Positions 37,774-46,213 of a stretch of 50,387 nt of DNA are shown here, piece after piece. Position 1 is the stretch's first letter, and each line of letters starts with the position of its first letter. The translations under genes were made by a program, and so were the position numbers. The notes below the pieces were generated by a model. That model did not search any database, was not told the DNA's origin, and was given only the letters and a program-made list of their open reading frames with translations. Source of the stretch: Paludibacteraceae bacterium (GTDB lineage Bacteria > Bacteroidota > Bacteroidia > Bacteroidales > Paludibacteraceae); assembly GCA_024405855.1 (NCBI GenBank), contig JAKSNZ010000012.1:1-50387 (forward strand). The letters are read 5' to 3'.

Positions 37774-37891
37774 CCTCTATTTGGTGGTACGTTACCACCT
37801 TGTAGAGGTAAATACGAATTGCAAACACATTGCATTTGCAATTTAAGCCAGAAATCTTAATGGGTAGCCGTTGGCGACCCATTAAGATTTC
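37773..37891. repeat. Three consecutive hairpins between ispE and rlmD
   Basis: ACCTCTA/TAGAGGT (37773-37809) encloses GGTGGTA-CGT-TACCACC (37783-37799). Next is AATTGCAAA/TTTGCAATT (37817-37843), then a perfect 15-bp stem GAAATCTTAATGGGT (37851-37865) with its complement at 37877-37891. The last contains the rlmD stop codon. None is followed by a good T-run on either strand, so they are palindromic elements or unusual bidirectional terminators. Confidence 0.7.
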
Positions 37892-39402
37892 TTAATTAAA
37901 TAACTTAATCGTGCATCATTATTTATTTCTTCTTCAGAAAGGGTGACAGCACCAACCAGTTCAGACAAATCCATTTGTTTTATTTGCTTTTCGGCAGCCA
38001 TACATTGACGTGTTAGGAGAACTACATTCTCTACATGATGTGTATGTGGGAACATATCTACGGGTTGTACCGCCTCAATCCTATAGTTGACACACAAATC
38101 CGCCAGGTCACGGGCTTGGGTGGCAGGATTGCAACTTACATAAACAATGCGTTTGGGTGCGGCATTGAGAATGGTCTTTATAACATCGGCATGCATACCG
38201 GCACGTGGTGGGTCAGTGATGATGACATCGGGGCGTCCATGCAAAGCAATAAATTCATCTGTAAGAATATCCTTCATATCGCCGGCAAAGAACAGGGTAT
38301 TATCAAGATTATTGAAAGAGGCATTTATCTTTGCATCTTCAATGGCCTCAGGAACATACTCTATACCAATAACTTGCTTGCACTTGCCCGCTATAAAGTT
38401 TGCAATGGTGCCTGTACCTGTATAGAGGTCATAAACAAGTTCATCCTTGTTAAGATTTGCAAACTGACGGACTACGCTGTACAGACGATATGCCTGACGG
38501 CTGTTAGTCTGGTAGAATGACTTAGGTCCAATCTTGAAACGGAGATTCTCCATAGTTTCAATAATGTGGTCCTTGCCCTTGAAAACCTTAATGTCTTGGT
38601 CAAATAGGGTATCGTTGGCTTTACCGTTAATTACATAGAGCAGGGAAGTTATTTGTGGAAACTTATCTGCCAAAAATTGAAGTAACGGCTCTATTTTATC
38701 TGATTTCTCATAAAATGCCACGATGACCATAACCTCACCTGTGGTGGCTGATATGCGGACAATAAGATTACGCATAAGTCCGTTTTGGTTGCGTAAATCA
38801 AAGTATGTCAGGCTGTTATCTTGGCAATACTTATGTACCGCATTCCTGATTTCATCCGATAAGGAATCCTGAAGGTAGCAATTCTCTATGTGCAGAACCT
38901 TGTCAAACATGCCAGGAATATGGAATCCCAAGGCATTGTGTGGTTTTTCCTCATCGGGTAGGTTCATCTGCTCAAAAGTAAGCCACGCCTTATTGGAGAA
39001 TGTGTATTCCAACTTGTTACGGTAGCGTTCTGTGTTTTCAGAGCCAAGAGTCTCGGCAACTTCAGGCAACTCCAAATGACCTATACGGGTAAGATTATCA
39101 ATTACTTGCTGACGTTTGTAGGCAATTTGCTCTGAGTAGGGAAGTTGTTGCCATTTGCAACCGCCACAAACTCCAAAGTGAGAGCAGAATGGCTCACATC
39201 TCTTTTCAGAATACTTTTTAAATGCTACAGCCCTTCCTTCTCCATAGTTCTTCTTCTTTTTGGTCAGTTGAATATCAACAACATCGCCAGGAACAACGTA
39301 TGGTACAAAAACAACCATATCACCAACGCGTGCAAGGGCTTTACCTTCTGCCGCCACATCAGTGATAAGGACATTCTCAATTATTGGATAGGGCTTCTTC
39401 AT
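37882..39402 (-). CDS. rlmD: 23S rRNA (uracil-C5)-methyltransferase, RlmD family
   Basis: Enzymes of this TrmA/RlmC/RlmD group methylate uridines in 23S rRNA (U1939 and/or U747) using SAM and a [4Fe-4S] cluster. The 506-residue protein has an N-terminal TRAM domain (about 5-65) and the cluster cysteines C73, C79 and C82 (CSHFGVCGGC), spaced as in E. coli RlmD, with a fourth candidate in IENCYLQ. The SAM site is VYDLYTGTGTIANFIAGK, and the catalytic motifs are DPPRAGMH and YVSCNPATQARD with the nucleophilic Cys. Sequence alone does not tell RlmD from the dual-site RlmCD. The last codons lie inside a 15-bp hairpin. Confidence 0.88.
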   Translation of the reverse strand: MKKPYPIIENVLITDVAAEGKALARVGDMVVFVPYVVPGDVVDIQLTKKKKNYGEGRAVAFKKYSEKRCEPFCSHFGVCGGCKWQQLPYSEQIAYKRQQVIDNLTRIGHLELPEVAETLGSENTERYRNKLEYTFSNKAWLTFEQMNLPDEEKPHNALGFHIPGMFDKVLHIENCYLQDSLSDEIRNAVHKYCQDNSLTYFDLRNQNGLMRNLIVRISATTGEVMVIVAFYEKSDKIEPLLQFLADKFPQITSLLYVINGKANDTLFDQDIKVFKGKDHIIETMENLRFKIGPKSFYQTNSRQAYRLYSVVRQFANLNKDELVYDLYTGTGTIANFIAGKCKQVIGIEYVPEAIEDAKINASFNNLDNTLFFAGDMKDILTDEFIALHGRPDVIITDPPRAGMHADVIKTILNAAPKRIVYVSCNPATQARDLADLCVNYRIEAVQPVDMFPHTHHVENVVLLTRQCMAAEKQIKQMDLSELVGAVTLSEEEINNDARLSYLIKKS

Positions 39403-39408
39403 AAAAAA

Positions 39409-39474
39409 GGAGAAAGGAAAAAGGAAAAAGGAGACTAGAAGAAATATTTCTCATTTCTCCTTTCTCATTTCTCC
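39409..39474. repeat. Two heptamer arrays between prs and rlmD
   Basis: GGAGAAA, GGAAAAA, GGAAAAA (39409-39429) lie next to the rlmD start. Four alternating TTTCTCA/TTTCTCC units (39447-39474) lie next to the prs stop. The second array uses the same vocabulary as 30927-30943 and 49063-49090. Confidence 0.7.
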
Positions 39475-39481
39475 TTTAAAA

Positions 39482-40429
39482 TTAGTGAGATTTGATTAGA
39501 TAGCTTTCAGAAATACTCTCGTTCTGGTTACATTTTACAATGCTGTCTGCAAGAAGTCCTGCAGCACTGATAACCTTAATCTTATCGCTCTGCTTGCGTA
39601 GAGGGATGGAATCTGTAAAGAATATCTCTGTAAGTTTAGAGTTGTTGATACGCTCTGTAGCAGGGTCAGAAAGCACTGCATGAGGAGCAAACGCTCTAAC
39701 AGACAATGCACCGTTCTCAATAAACAGGTCTGCCGCTTTGGTAATGGTACCTGCGGTATCAACCATATCGTCAAGAATAATTACATTCTTGCCCTCAACG
39801 TCACCAATAACCTTCATCTCTGAAACCACATTGGCTTTAGCACGTTGCTTGTGGCAAAGTACAAGGTCTGTACCCAAGTATTTTGCATAACTTGCAGCAC
39901 GTTTTGAGCCACCTACATCGGGTGATGCCATAACCATATTCTCTAATTTCATAGATTGAATGTATGGCAGGAATATAGATGAAGAGTAGAGGTGGTCAAC
40001 AGGAACATCAAAGAAACCTTGAATCTGGTCTGCGTGTAAATCCATAGTTATTACACGGTCAATGCCGGCAACACTAAGAAGGTCTGCAATAAGTTTTGCA
40101 CCTATAGATACACGTGGTTTGTCTTTACGGTCCTGACGAGCCCAACCAAAGTAAGGTATTACAGGAACAATTCTGCTTGCAGATGCACGCTTTGCAGCGT
40201 CAATCATAAGCAATAACTCAAGCAGGTTATCTGCATTAGGGAATGTGGATTGTATAAGATAGACTTCACAACCACGTATGGATTCCTCATACGATACTAC
40301 AAACTCGCCATCGGCAAAATATTGGATGTTCATTTCACCAAGAGGGCAACCTATGTGTTTGCAGATTTGCTCTGCCATGTAACGGGACTTAGTACCCGAA
40401 AAAACTTTAAAAGGAGCGTTCTGTGCCAT
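39482..40429 (-). CDS. prs: Ribose-phosphate pyrophosphokinase (PRPP synthetase)
   Basis: Prs makes PRPP from ribose 5-phosphate and ATP, the precursor for nucleotides, histidine and tryptophan. The 315-residue protein shows FKVFSGTKSRYMAEQICKHI at the N terminus and FADGEFVV. The flexible-loop region is PYFGWARQDRKDKPRVSIGA; ITMDLHADQIQGFF, ASPDVGGSKRAASYAK and the PRPP-binding loop VIILDDMVDTAGTI follow. The length matches class I enzymes. It starts 2 bp after glyA and is part of the reverse ftsK-glyA-prs run. Confidence 0.96.
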   Translation of the reverse strand: MAQNAPFKVFSGTKSRYMAEQICKHIGCPLGEMNIQYFADGEFVVSYEESIRGCEVYLIQSTFPNADNLLELLLMIDAAKRASASRIVPVIPYFGWARQDRKDKPRVSIGAKLIADLLSVAGIDRVITMDLHADQIQGFFDVPVDHLYSSSIFLPYIQSMKLENMVMASPDVGGSKRAASYAKYLGTDLVLCHKQRAKANVVSEMKVIGDVEGKNVIILDDMVDTAGTITKAADLFIENGALSVRAFAPHAVLSDPATERINNSKLTEIFFTDSIPLRKQSDKIKVISAAGLLADSIVKCNQNESISESYLIKSH

Positions 40430-40431
40430 AA

Positions 40432-41712
40432 TTAATATGCAAATAAAGGATAATTTTTCATTGTTTCGTTAACTCTTGCACGTACTTTTGCAATAACTGC
40501 TTCATCTTCAGGGGCGTTGAGAACCTCTTCAATCATCTCTGCAATTTCTACCATAAGGTCTTCCTTAGCACCACGGGTTGTAATGGCAGGTGTTCCAAGA
40601 CGTATACCTGATGTTTGGAATGCTGAACGGCTATCAAACGGAACCATATTCTTGTTTACTGTAATATCTGCCGCAACAAGGGCCTTTTCTGCAACCTTAC
40701 CTGTAAGTTCAGGATATTTAGTACGCAAATCTACAAGCATAGAGTGGTTGTCTGTACCGCCTGAAATAATCTTGAATCCACGTTTAATAAGTTCTTCGGC
40801 AAGTTTTGCGGCATTCTTCTTAACCTGTTTCTGATACTCTTTATATTCAGGTTGCAGGCACTCACCAAATGCAACAGCCTTAGCGGCAATTACGTGTTCA
40901 AGCGGACCGCCTTGAATGCCAGGGAATACGGCAGAATCAAGACAAGCGGACATCATCTTAACTTCACCCTTAGGAGTCTTAATACCCTTAGGATTAGGGA
41001 AGTCATTACGCATCATAATTACACCGCCACGTGGTCCACGTAGGGTTTTATGCGTTGTAGATGTTACAATGTGAGCATAATCAAGAGGGTTGTTAAGCAG
41101 ACCTGCTGCAATAAGACCTGCAGGGTGAGCCATATCAACCATAAGAATGGCACCAACCTTGTCAGCAATCTCACGCATACGCTTGTAATCCCATTCACGA
41201 GAGTAAGCAGAACCACCGCCAATAATCATTTTTGGTTTTTCACGTAGTGCTATCTCTTCCATTTGGTCATAATCAACACGACCTGTCTCCTCATTCAAGT
41301 TATATTCACAAGGTGTGTATATGATACCTGATGTATTTACAAGAGAGCCATGAGAAAGGTGTCCGCCATGAGCAAGGTTAAGTCCCATAAATTTGTCACC
41401 AGGATTAAGAACTGCAAGAAATACAGCGGCATTAGCCTGTGCTCCTGAGTGTGGCTGTACATTAGCCCAAGTAGCGCCAAAAATCTCTTTCAGACGGTCA
41501 ATGGCAAGTTGTTCACTCTCATCTACAACTTGGCAACCACCATAATAACGGTGTCCAGGGTAGCCCTCTGCATACTTGTTAGTAAGGCAGGAACCCATAG
41601 CCTCCATAACCTGGTCGCTTACAAAGTTCTCAGATGCAATAAGTTCAATGCCCTTGAGTTGACGTTCTCTCTCACGGGCAATGATGTCAAAAATAGCGTT
41701 ATCGCGTTTCAT
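40432..41712 (-). CDS. glyA: Serine hydroxymethyltransferase (GlyA)
   Basis: GlyA interconverts serine and glycine with transfer of a one-carbon unit to tetrahydrofolate, using PLP. The 426-residue protein has [12 protein letters not shown] (21-32), [13 protein letters not shown] (47-59), and the PLP-lysine motif [15 protein letters not shown] with K222. [20 protein letters not shown] and [15 protein letters not shown] follow near the C terminus. No truncation. It lies 12 bp after ftsK and 2 bp before prs, an arrangement that couples nucleotide-precursor enzymes to the divisome translocase transcript. Confidence 0.97.
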   Translation of the reverse strand: MKRDNAIFDIIARERERQLKGIELIASENFVSDQVMEAMGSCLTNKYAEGYPGHRYYGGCQVVDESEQLAIDRLKEIFGATWANVQPHSGAQANAAVFLAVLNPGDKFMGLNLAHGGHLSHGSLVNTSGIIYTPCEYNLNEETGRVDYDQMEEIALREKPKMIIGGGSAYSREWDYKRMREIADKVGAILMVDMAHPAGLIAAGLLNNPLDYAHIVTSTTHKTLRGPRGGVIMMRNDFPNPKGIKTPKGEVKMMSACLDSAVFPGIQGGPLEHVIAAKAVAFGECLQPEYKEYQKQVKKNAAKLAEELIKRGFKIISGGTDNHSMLVDLRTKYPELTGKVAEKALVAADITVNKNMVPFDSRSAFQTSGIRLGTPAITTRGAKEDLMVEIAEMIEEVLNAPEDEAVIAKVRARVNETMKNYPLFAY

Positions 41713-41724
41713 AATAATGTGTTG

Positions 41725-44124
41725 TTATAAATTGTTTATTAGATTATCCAATTCTGATTCAGTTCCTATATGAACTTCTCTCTTCTTGCTTCCTTGAGCC
41801 GGTCCCACTATGCCGGCAGCCTCCATTTGGTCCATAAGTCTTCCGGCTCGGTTAAACCCGATACTGAATCTCCTCTGTATCATACTTGTAGAGGCATCTT
41901 GGCTCATAACTATCATTCTTGCAACCTCAGCAAACAGAGGGTCTCTGTCATTTGAAATATCCATAGACTTGCCTGACTCTCCGCTTTCAGATGTTATTTC
42001 AGGTTCAGGTAATTGGAATACATCAGGATATCCCTGTTGTTCACTAATGAATGTGCATAAATTTTGAACCTCAGGAGTATCAATGAATGCACACTGTACA
42101 CGAGTCATTTCACTGCCTTGCAGGAACAGCATATCGCCACGTCCTATCAATTGGTTGGCTCCCGATGCGTCAAGAATGGTACGGGAATCAACCATAGATG
42201 CCACCTTAAACGCCATACGGGCAGGGAAGTTTGCCTTAATCAGACCTGTTACAATATTTGCAGAAGGTCTTTGAGTGGCAATAACCATGTGAATACCTGC
42301 CGCACGGGCAACTGCCGCAATACGGGCAATAGGAAGTTCCACCTCCTTACCTGCAGTAAGAATAAGGTCTCCATACTCATCAATAATGACAACCATGTAG
42401 GGTAGGTAGTGGTGTCCGTCATTAGGGTTCAACTCACGCTTAACAAACTTGGCGTTGTACTCCTTAATATTACGTACATGAGCCTTCTTCAAAAGTTCAT
42501 TTCTGTCATCCATCTCCTTACAGATAGACTGCAATGTGTGAATGACCTTATCCACTTCAGTAATTACAGCATCATCATTTTCAGGCAGTTTTGCAAGGAA
42601 ATGTTTGTCAATGTCACTATATATGCTGAACTCTGTTTTTTTAGGGTCTACAAGTACAATTTTCAGTTGCGAAGGGTGTTTTCTAAATAGCAAAGATGAT
42701 ATAATCGCATTCAATCCCACTGACTTTCCTTGTCCTGTGGCACCAGCCACTAAAAGGTGAGGCATTTTTGCAAGGTCAATCATAAACACCTCATCAGTAA
42801 TAGTCTTTCCAAGGGCGACAGGCAAGTCAAACGTTGATTCCTGAAACTTCTTGGAAGCAAGAACTGATTGCATTGATACAGTCTGAGGCTTTTTGTTAGG
42901 CACCTCAATACCAATTGTTCCCTTGCCTGGCATCGGAGCAATGATACGGATACCTTTGGCGGCAATGCTCATTGCAATGTCATCACCAAGATTCCTTATC
43001 TTTGAAATTCTTGTACCCTCAACAGGAACTATTTCATAAAGCGTTATGGTAGGACCAATAGTGGCTTTTATATCCTTAATAAATACATGATAACTCTTCA
43101 ACGCCTCAATAATACGCGTCTTATTCTCTTGTTGCTCAATGGCGTCAACCGATACCACCTCTCCATAATCTTTCAACAAATCAAAAGTAGGGAACTTGTA
43201 GTGGGAAAGTTCAAGAGTTGGGTCATACTCTCCGTACTTATCAACCAAATCACCTGCGGTATTAGACTTAACTTGTTCAGAGTCCGCATTTTTAGCCACT
43301 TCAACCTCAAGTGTGACATCATCATCATTTGAAGCAGGGTCATCAGGAAGCCTTACAGGCTCATCAGAAGCAGGTGTCTCAGGAAATTCAGGTTCTGCCG
43401 GTGTTTCAGACTCTGCAAGTATCTCTGGCTCAGCAGGAATTTCCGGATTCAAGGAAATTTCCGGTTCTATAGGATTTTCCGGTCCTACAAGGTCTTCAGA
43501 TTCATCAATTGACTCAGTATCATCATGTTGCTTTTTCCAATTTTTTACGTTCATCCAATTTTGAACGCTTGGAACAAACGATGCCACCGATATAGCCAAA
43601 TATATAATCATTGAAACGGCAAGTATCAGTGTAAGCCCTACAGGACCAACTAAAAGAGTCAGATAATCAGCGGCAATTATGCCGTGCAGACCTCCTGTGC
43701 AGATGAATCCGTTAAACATTTTGTCAGACATTACGGCACCAAGTAGTACAGAAGCCCATATCATAACAAAGAAACAGAATACAAAATGGCGTAGGAGAGA
43801 GAATTTTGTATCGGGGTTACAAAGACGGTGTGAAACAATGAGCAAAAAGATGGGAACCAATATTGATGGCAGACCAAACCAATTGTTAATCATTGCGTTG
43901 GCAATTTTAGCACCTGTAGCGCTACATATATTTGTAAATCCCTTTGCCTCTCCTTGCAACTCCCCAAAACTCTTTGTAAGTAGGTTGTAGTCATTCTTGC
44001 CACTGAAAATGAATGAACATTCTGACAGTAGCACAAAAACCCCTATGGCAAAAAGAATAATACCGATAATGAATTTTACGGTATCGTTTGCAAAGAAAGC
44101 CTTTATTTTGTTAAAAAATTCCAT
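41725..44124 (-). CDS. ftsK: DNA translocase FtsK
   Basis: FtsK pumps chromosome termini through the division septum and activates XerCD recombination. The 799-residue protein has four N-terminal membrane segments (about 15-37, 75-95, 110-130, 155-185). A Pro/Glu-rich linker with repeated PEI/PEP units follows (about 205-255). The motor domain has GATGQGKSVGLN near 461 and VVIIDEYGDL. The C-terminal winged-helix gamma domain (DPLFAEVARMIVMSQDAS, then SMIQRRFSIGFNRAGRLMDQ) reads KOPS-like sequences. The linker is short compared with E. coli (about 600 residues) but normal for the phylum. First gene of the ftsK-glyA-prs run. Confidence 0.95.
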   Translation of the reverse strand: MEFFNKIKAFFANDTVKFIIGIILFAIGVFVLLSECSFIFSGKNDYNLLTKSFGELQGEAKGFTNICSATGAKIANAMINNWFGLPSILVPIFLLIVSHRLCNPDTKFSLLRHFVFCFFVMIWASVLLGAVMSDKMFNGFICTGGLHGIIAADYLTLLVGPVGLTLILAVSMIIYLAISVASFVPSVQNWMNVKNWKKQHDDTESIDESEDLVGPENPIEPEISLNPEIPAEPEILAESETPAEPEFPETPASDEPVRLPDDPASNDDDVTLEVEVAKNADSEQVKSNTAGDLVDKYGEYDPTLELSHYKFPTFDLLKDYGEVVSVDAIEQQENKTRIIEALKSYHVFIKDIKATIGPTITLYEIVPVEGTRISKIRNLGDDIAMSIAAKGIRIIAPMPGKGTIGIEVPNKKPQTVSMQSVLASKKFQESTFDLPVALGKTITDEVFMIDLAKMPHLLVAGATGQGKSVGLNAIISSLLFRKHPSQLKIVLVDPKKTEFSIYSDIDKHFLAKLPENDDAVITEVDKVIHTLQSICKEMDDRNELLKKAHVRNIKEYNAKFVKRELNPNDGHHYLPYMVVIIDEYGDLILTAGKEVELPIARIAAVARAAGIHMVIATQRPSANIVTGLIKANFPARMAFKVASMVDSRTILDASGANQLIGRGDMLFLQGSEMTRVQCAFIDTPEVQNLCTFISEQQGYPDVFQLPEPEITSESGESGKSMDISNDRDPLFAEVARMIVMSQDASTSMIQRRFSIGFNRAGRLMDQMEAAGIVGPAQGSKKREVHIGTESELDNLINNL

Positions 44125-44140
44125 CTGTCTAAATATTCTA

Positions 44141-44169
44141 CAAAGATAGAAATTTTTTCCACTTTACAA
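44141..44169 (-). promoter_or_regulatory. Promoter for ftsK
   Basis: TTG (44169-44167), an 18-bp spacer and TATCTTTG (44148-44141) on the reverse strand, 16 bp before the ATG. The spacer is 1 bp shorter than usual. Confidence 0.55.
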
Positions 44170-44208
44170 CATATTGCAATGGTAAATTTTATTAACAAAT
44201 TTGAATTG

Positions 44209-44387
44209 AAACTATGTATGTAAGAAATTCCATATATGCTCTACTTCGGCGTCTCCACCCCGTGGAGCGTGCACGGGAGGGGACCGCTATGGGTTACAAA
44301 CCCATAGTGGGAGGGACAAACCCATTCACAGAATGGGTGCAGCCCGAAAGGAGCATATATGGAATTTCTAATATACATACATAGTTT
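44209..44387. repeat. Structured inverted-repeat element, copy 2
   Basis: Outer arms of 33 paired bases (AAACTATGTATGTA plus AGAAATTCCATATATGCTC at 44209-44241; complement at 44351-44387 with a 4-nt bulge) enclose three hairpins. These are CTCCAC-CCC-GTGGAG (44253-44267), CCGCTATGGGTT-ACA-AACCCATAGTGG (44284-44310) and ACCCATTC-ACA-GAATGGGT (44320-44338). GGGAGGG tracts precede the second and third. Motif order matches 5233-5373, while arm and stem sequences differ. It fills the gap between the divergent ftsK and stress-protein promoters and ends 1 bp before the latter's -33. Confidence 0.85.
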
Positions 44388-44388
44388 C

Positions 44389-44419
44389 TTGTATTTTTAT
44401 CAACATAATTGTAACTTTG
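44389..44419 (+). promoter_or_regulatory. Promoter for the stress-protein gene, implying a leaderless mRNA
   Basis: TTG (44389-44391), a 20-bp spacer and TAACTTTG (44412-44419). The -7 box ends 4 bp before the ATG, so the transcript should begin at about the start codon. Confidence 0.65.
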
Positions 44420-44423
44420 CAGT

Positions 44424-45221
44424 ATGTTAATAAGTGAAATAACATATTCGCGATATTTCTTGGTAGTGACAGACGGAATTTATTTTCCTGCAAAAGCCAT
44501 GAAGGCCGCAGTGCAGTTTGCACGCGGGTTTCAAAAGGGTTTGTGCCTGCTGGCTCTTACAGATAGGGTGTCAGACACATTTGCACAGAAGGAGAGTGAA
44601 TGGGAAAAGGATAATGCTGATGTAAAATACCAATATCATATAGCATCGGGCACGCTTGATGAAGTCTGCATTATGAGTGAGCGTACTGAAACTCCTATCA
44701 TGTTTTTTGAGACAGGTCACAGAGACAAGTTTAATGACCCTATGACAGTGTTTAGGGGAGTGAGAGACCTTAGAATACCTTTTGTCATAGTCAAGATGGA
44801 TGCAGATGTAACTGATTTCTCAAAAGTTATGGTTCCTGTGTGCTATCTTGTTGAAGAGAAGGAGAAAGCCCCGTACACATCAAACATGGGCAGATTCTTA
44901 GGCTCTGAACTGCTGATACTTCAGGCAAATGACTACGGAAGCAAGACACCTAAGAATGTAGAGGCAATAAAGACTCTATATGATAAATTCAACCTCAAAT
45001 ACACAATAGAAAAGGCTAAGAAAGATAGTTACAAGGTGGAAAAAGAGGCGGCATACAAGGCATCTGAAATAGGTGCAGGAATGGTTGTCATTTCCACATC
45101 AAGAGACTACGGACTTGATGATATCTTCTTTGGACCAAAGGAACTGCACGTTTTAAGGGCTGCTACAACTCCCGTAATGTGCATCAACCCAAGGGGAGAC
45201 CTATATGTGCTGTGCTGGTAG
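44424..45221 (+). CDS. Universal-stress-protein-like protein
   Basis: The 265-residue protein looks like two tandem UspA-type alpha/beta units: about 1-125 (YFLVVTDGIYFPAKAMKAAV) and 130-265 (FSKVMVPVCYLVEEKEKAPY, LGSELLILQANDYG, ending TTPVMCINPRGDLYVLCW). The glycine-rich nucleotide loop of ATP-binding Usp proteins is not obvious, so it may not bind ATP. There is no signal or membrane segment. The role is unknown; related Bacteroidetes proteins are annotated universal stress protein. Its stop codon directly abuts that of the convergent esterase gene. Confidence 0.65.
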   Translation: MLISEITYSRYFLVVTDGIYFPAKAMKAAVQFARGFQKGLCLLALTDRVSDTFAQKESEWEKDNADVKYQYHIASGTLDEVCIMSERTETPIMFFETGHRDKFNDPMTVFRGVRDLRIPFVIVKMDADVTDFSKVMVPVCYLVEEKEKAPYTSNMGRFLGSELLILQANDYGSKTPKNVEAIKTLYDKFNLKYTIEKAKKDSYKVEKEAAYKASEIGAGMVVISTSRDYGLDDIFFGPKELHVLRAATTPVMCINPRGDLYVLCW

Positions 45222-46187
45222 TTATTTAAGTCTCTCCTGCATCACAGGGTCTTCAGTAATCTTAGCAGGAACACCTTTATAATATGTCAGAGGGTTTATA
45301 TTCCACAGCGGACTTTGAACAGCCTCTTCATAATGAACCTCATCAGTAGATGCAGGGAATGCCGTATGATTTGTTACATACGTGTCAAAAAAGCGTATAA
45401 TCTCAGGTGCGTTCTCCTTAAAGCCAACGATGGCAATCTCATGCCCAAAATTCTCATATCTTACAATCTTGTATAGCCATCCGTTCTTTTTGAATTGTTT
45501 AGCCAAATAGTCTGACCCATAGATTTTGATGCCGAAAACATCAATTTTTGAGTATGTTACAAGTTTGTCCTCCGTTCCATGAAAAAAGTAGGTTGGAGCA
45601 GGCTGTGATGTATATTTAAGTTTACTTCCAAAACATGCCACCGCACCTGCAAACGGAATTATTCCTGCGTATTTGAATCCTGAGGGCAGAATTTTTGCCA
45701 TTTCGTTATCGCTGTGCAGATAATAGTCTGCCTGTAATGATGTTATGGCTCCCGCACTTGACCCCGATGCCACAATTTGTGCGGTGTTAATCCTGTATTC
45801 TTTAGAGTTGTCAATCAAGAACTTAGTGGCGGCATATAAATCTTCCACTGCAATGTCAATGCTGAAGTCAACTCTATTTACCGCTTCCTTTAACGTGGTT
45901 AACTTATAGCCCTTTAATCCTAATCTGTAATCTATTGATACACACACTATTCCTGCATCGGTAAGTTGCTTGAATACAGGCAGGAATGTATTCTGATTAC
46001 GTTGTCCGCGCTTAAAGCCGCCACCAAACACATATATGTAACAAGGGTGTACTGATGCCGTATCGTCAGGCATATAGATATCCATGTATAGGGTAGAGTC
46101 CCTTTGAACAAAAGGCATAGTAATAGGCTCAACTGCAAAAACAGCAGATGAAACCGCAATTAGGAATATAGTTAATAAATTTCGCAT
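45222..46187 (-). CDS. Exported alpha/beta-hydrolase (carboxylesterase-like)
   Basis: A 321-residue secreted hydrolase with signal peptide MRNLLTIFLIAVSSAVFAVE. The fold markers are present: oxyanion-hole segment YVFGGGFKRGQRN (52-64), nucleophile elbow GSSAG with S144 (142-146), acid residue in FFHGTEDKLVTYSK, and catalytic His in NFGHEIA. This places it among esterase/lipase-like enzymes of the BD-FAE/HSL-like type. Many such enzymes in Bacteroidales deacylate plant polysaccharides, but the substrate cannot be read here. It follows the sugar transporter gene by 26 bp, which suggests one operon for uptake and processing of a sugar or sugar ester. Confidence 0.8.
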   Translation of the reverse strand: MRNLLTIFLIAVSSAVFAVEPITMPFVQRDSTLYMDIYMPDDTASVHPCYIYVFGGGFKRGQRNQNTFLPVFKQLTDAGIVCVSIDYRLGLKGYKLTTLKEAVNRVDFSIDIAVEDLYAATKFLIDNSKEYRINTAQIVASGSSAGAITSLQADYYLHSDNEMAKILPSGFKYAGIIPFAGAVACFGSKLKYTSQPAPTYFFHGTEDKLVTYSKIDVFGIKIYGSDYLAKQFKKNGWLYKIVRYENFGHEIAIVGFKENAPEIIRFFDTYVTNHTAFPASTDEVHYEEAVQSPLWNINPLTYYKGVPAKITEDPVMQERLK

Positions 46188-46213
46188 AAATAGTTTAGGA
46201 GTCTTTTAACTCC

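Noticed and set aside
43380..43500. Short regularly spaced repeats that might suggest a CRISPR array
   Set aside because: Units are 15-18 bp, imperfect, in frame with FtsK and without unique spacers; no cas genes in the window.
43313..43564. Forward frame rich in Ser/Gly repeats, looking like a secreted low-complexity protein
   Set aside because: It is the antisense of the repeat-built FtsK linker; the repeats arise from the PE codons on the other strand.
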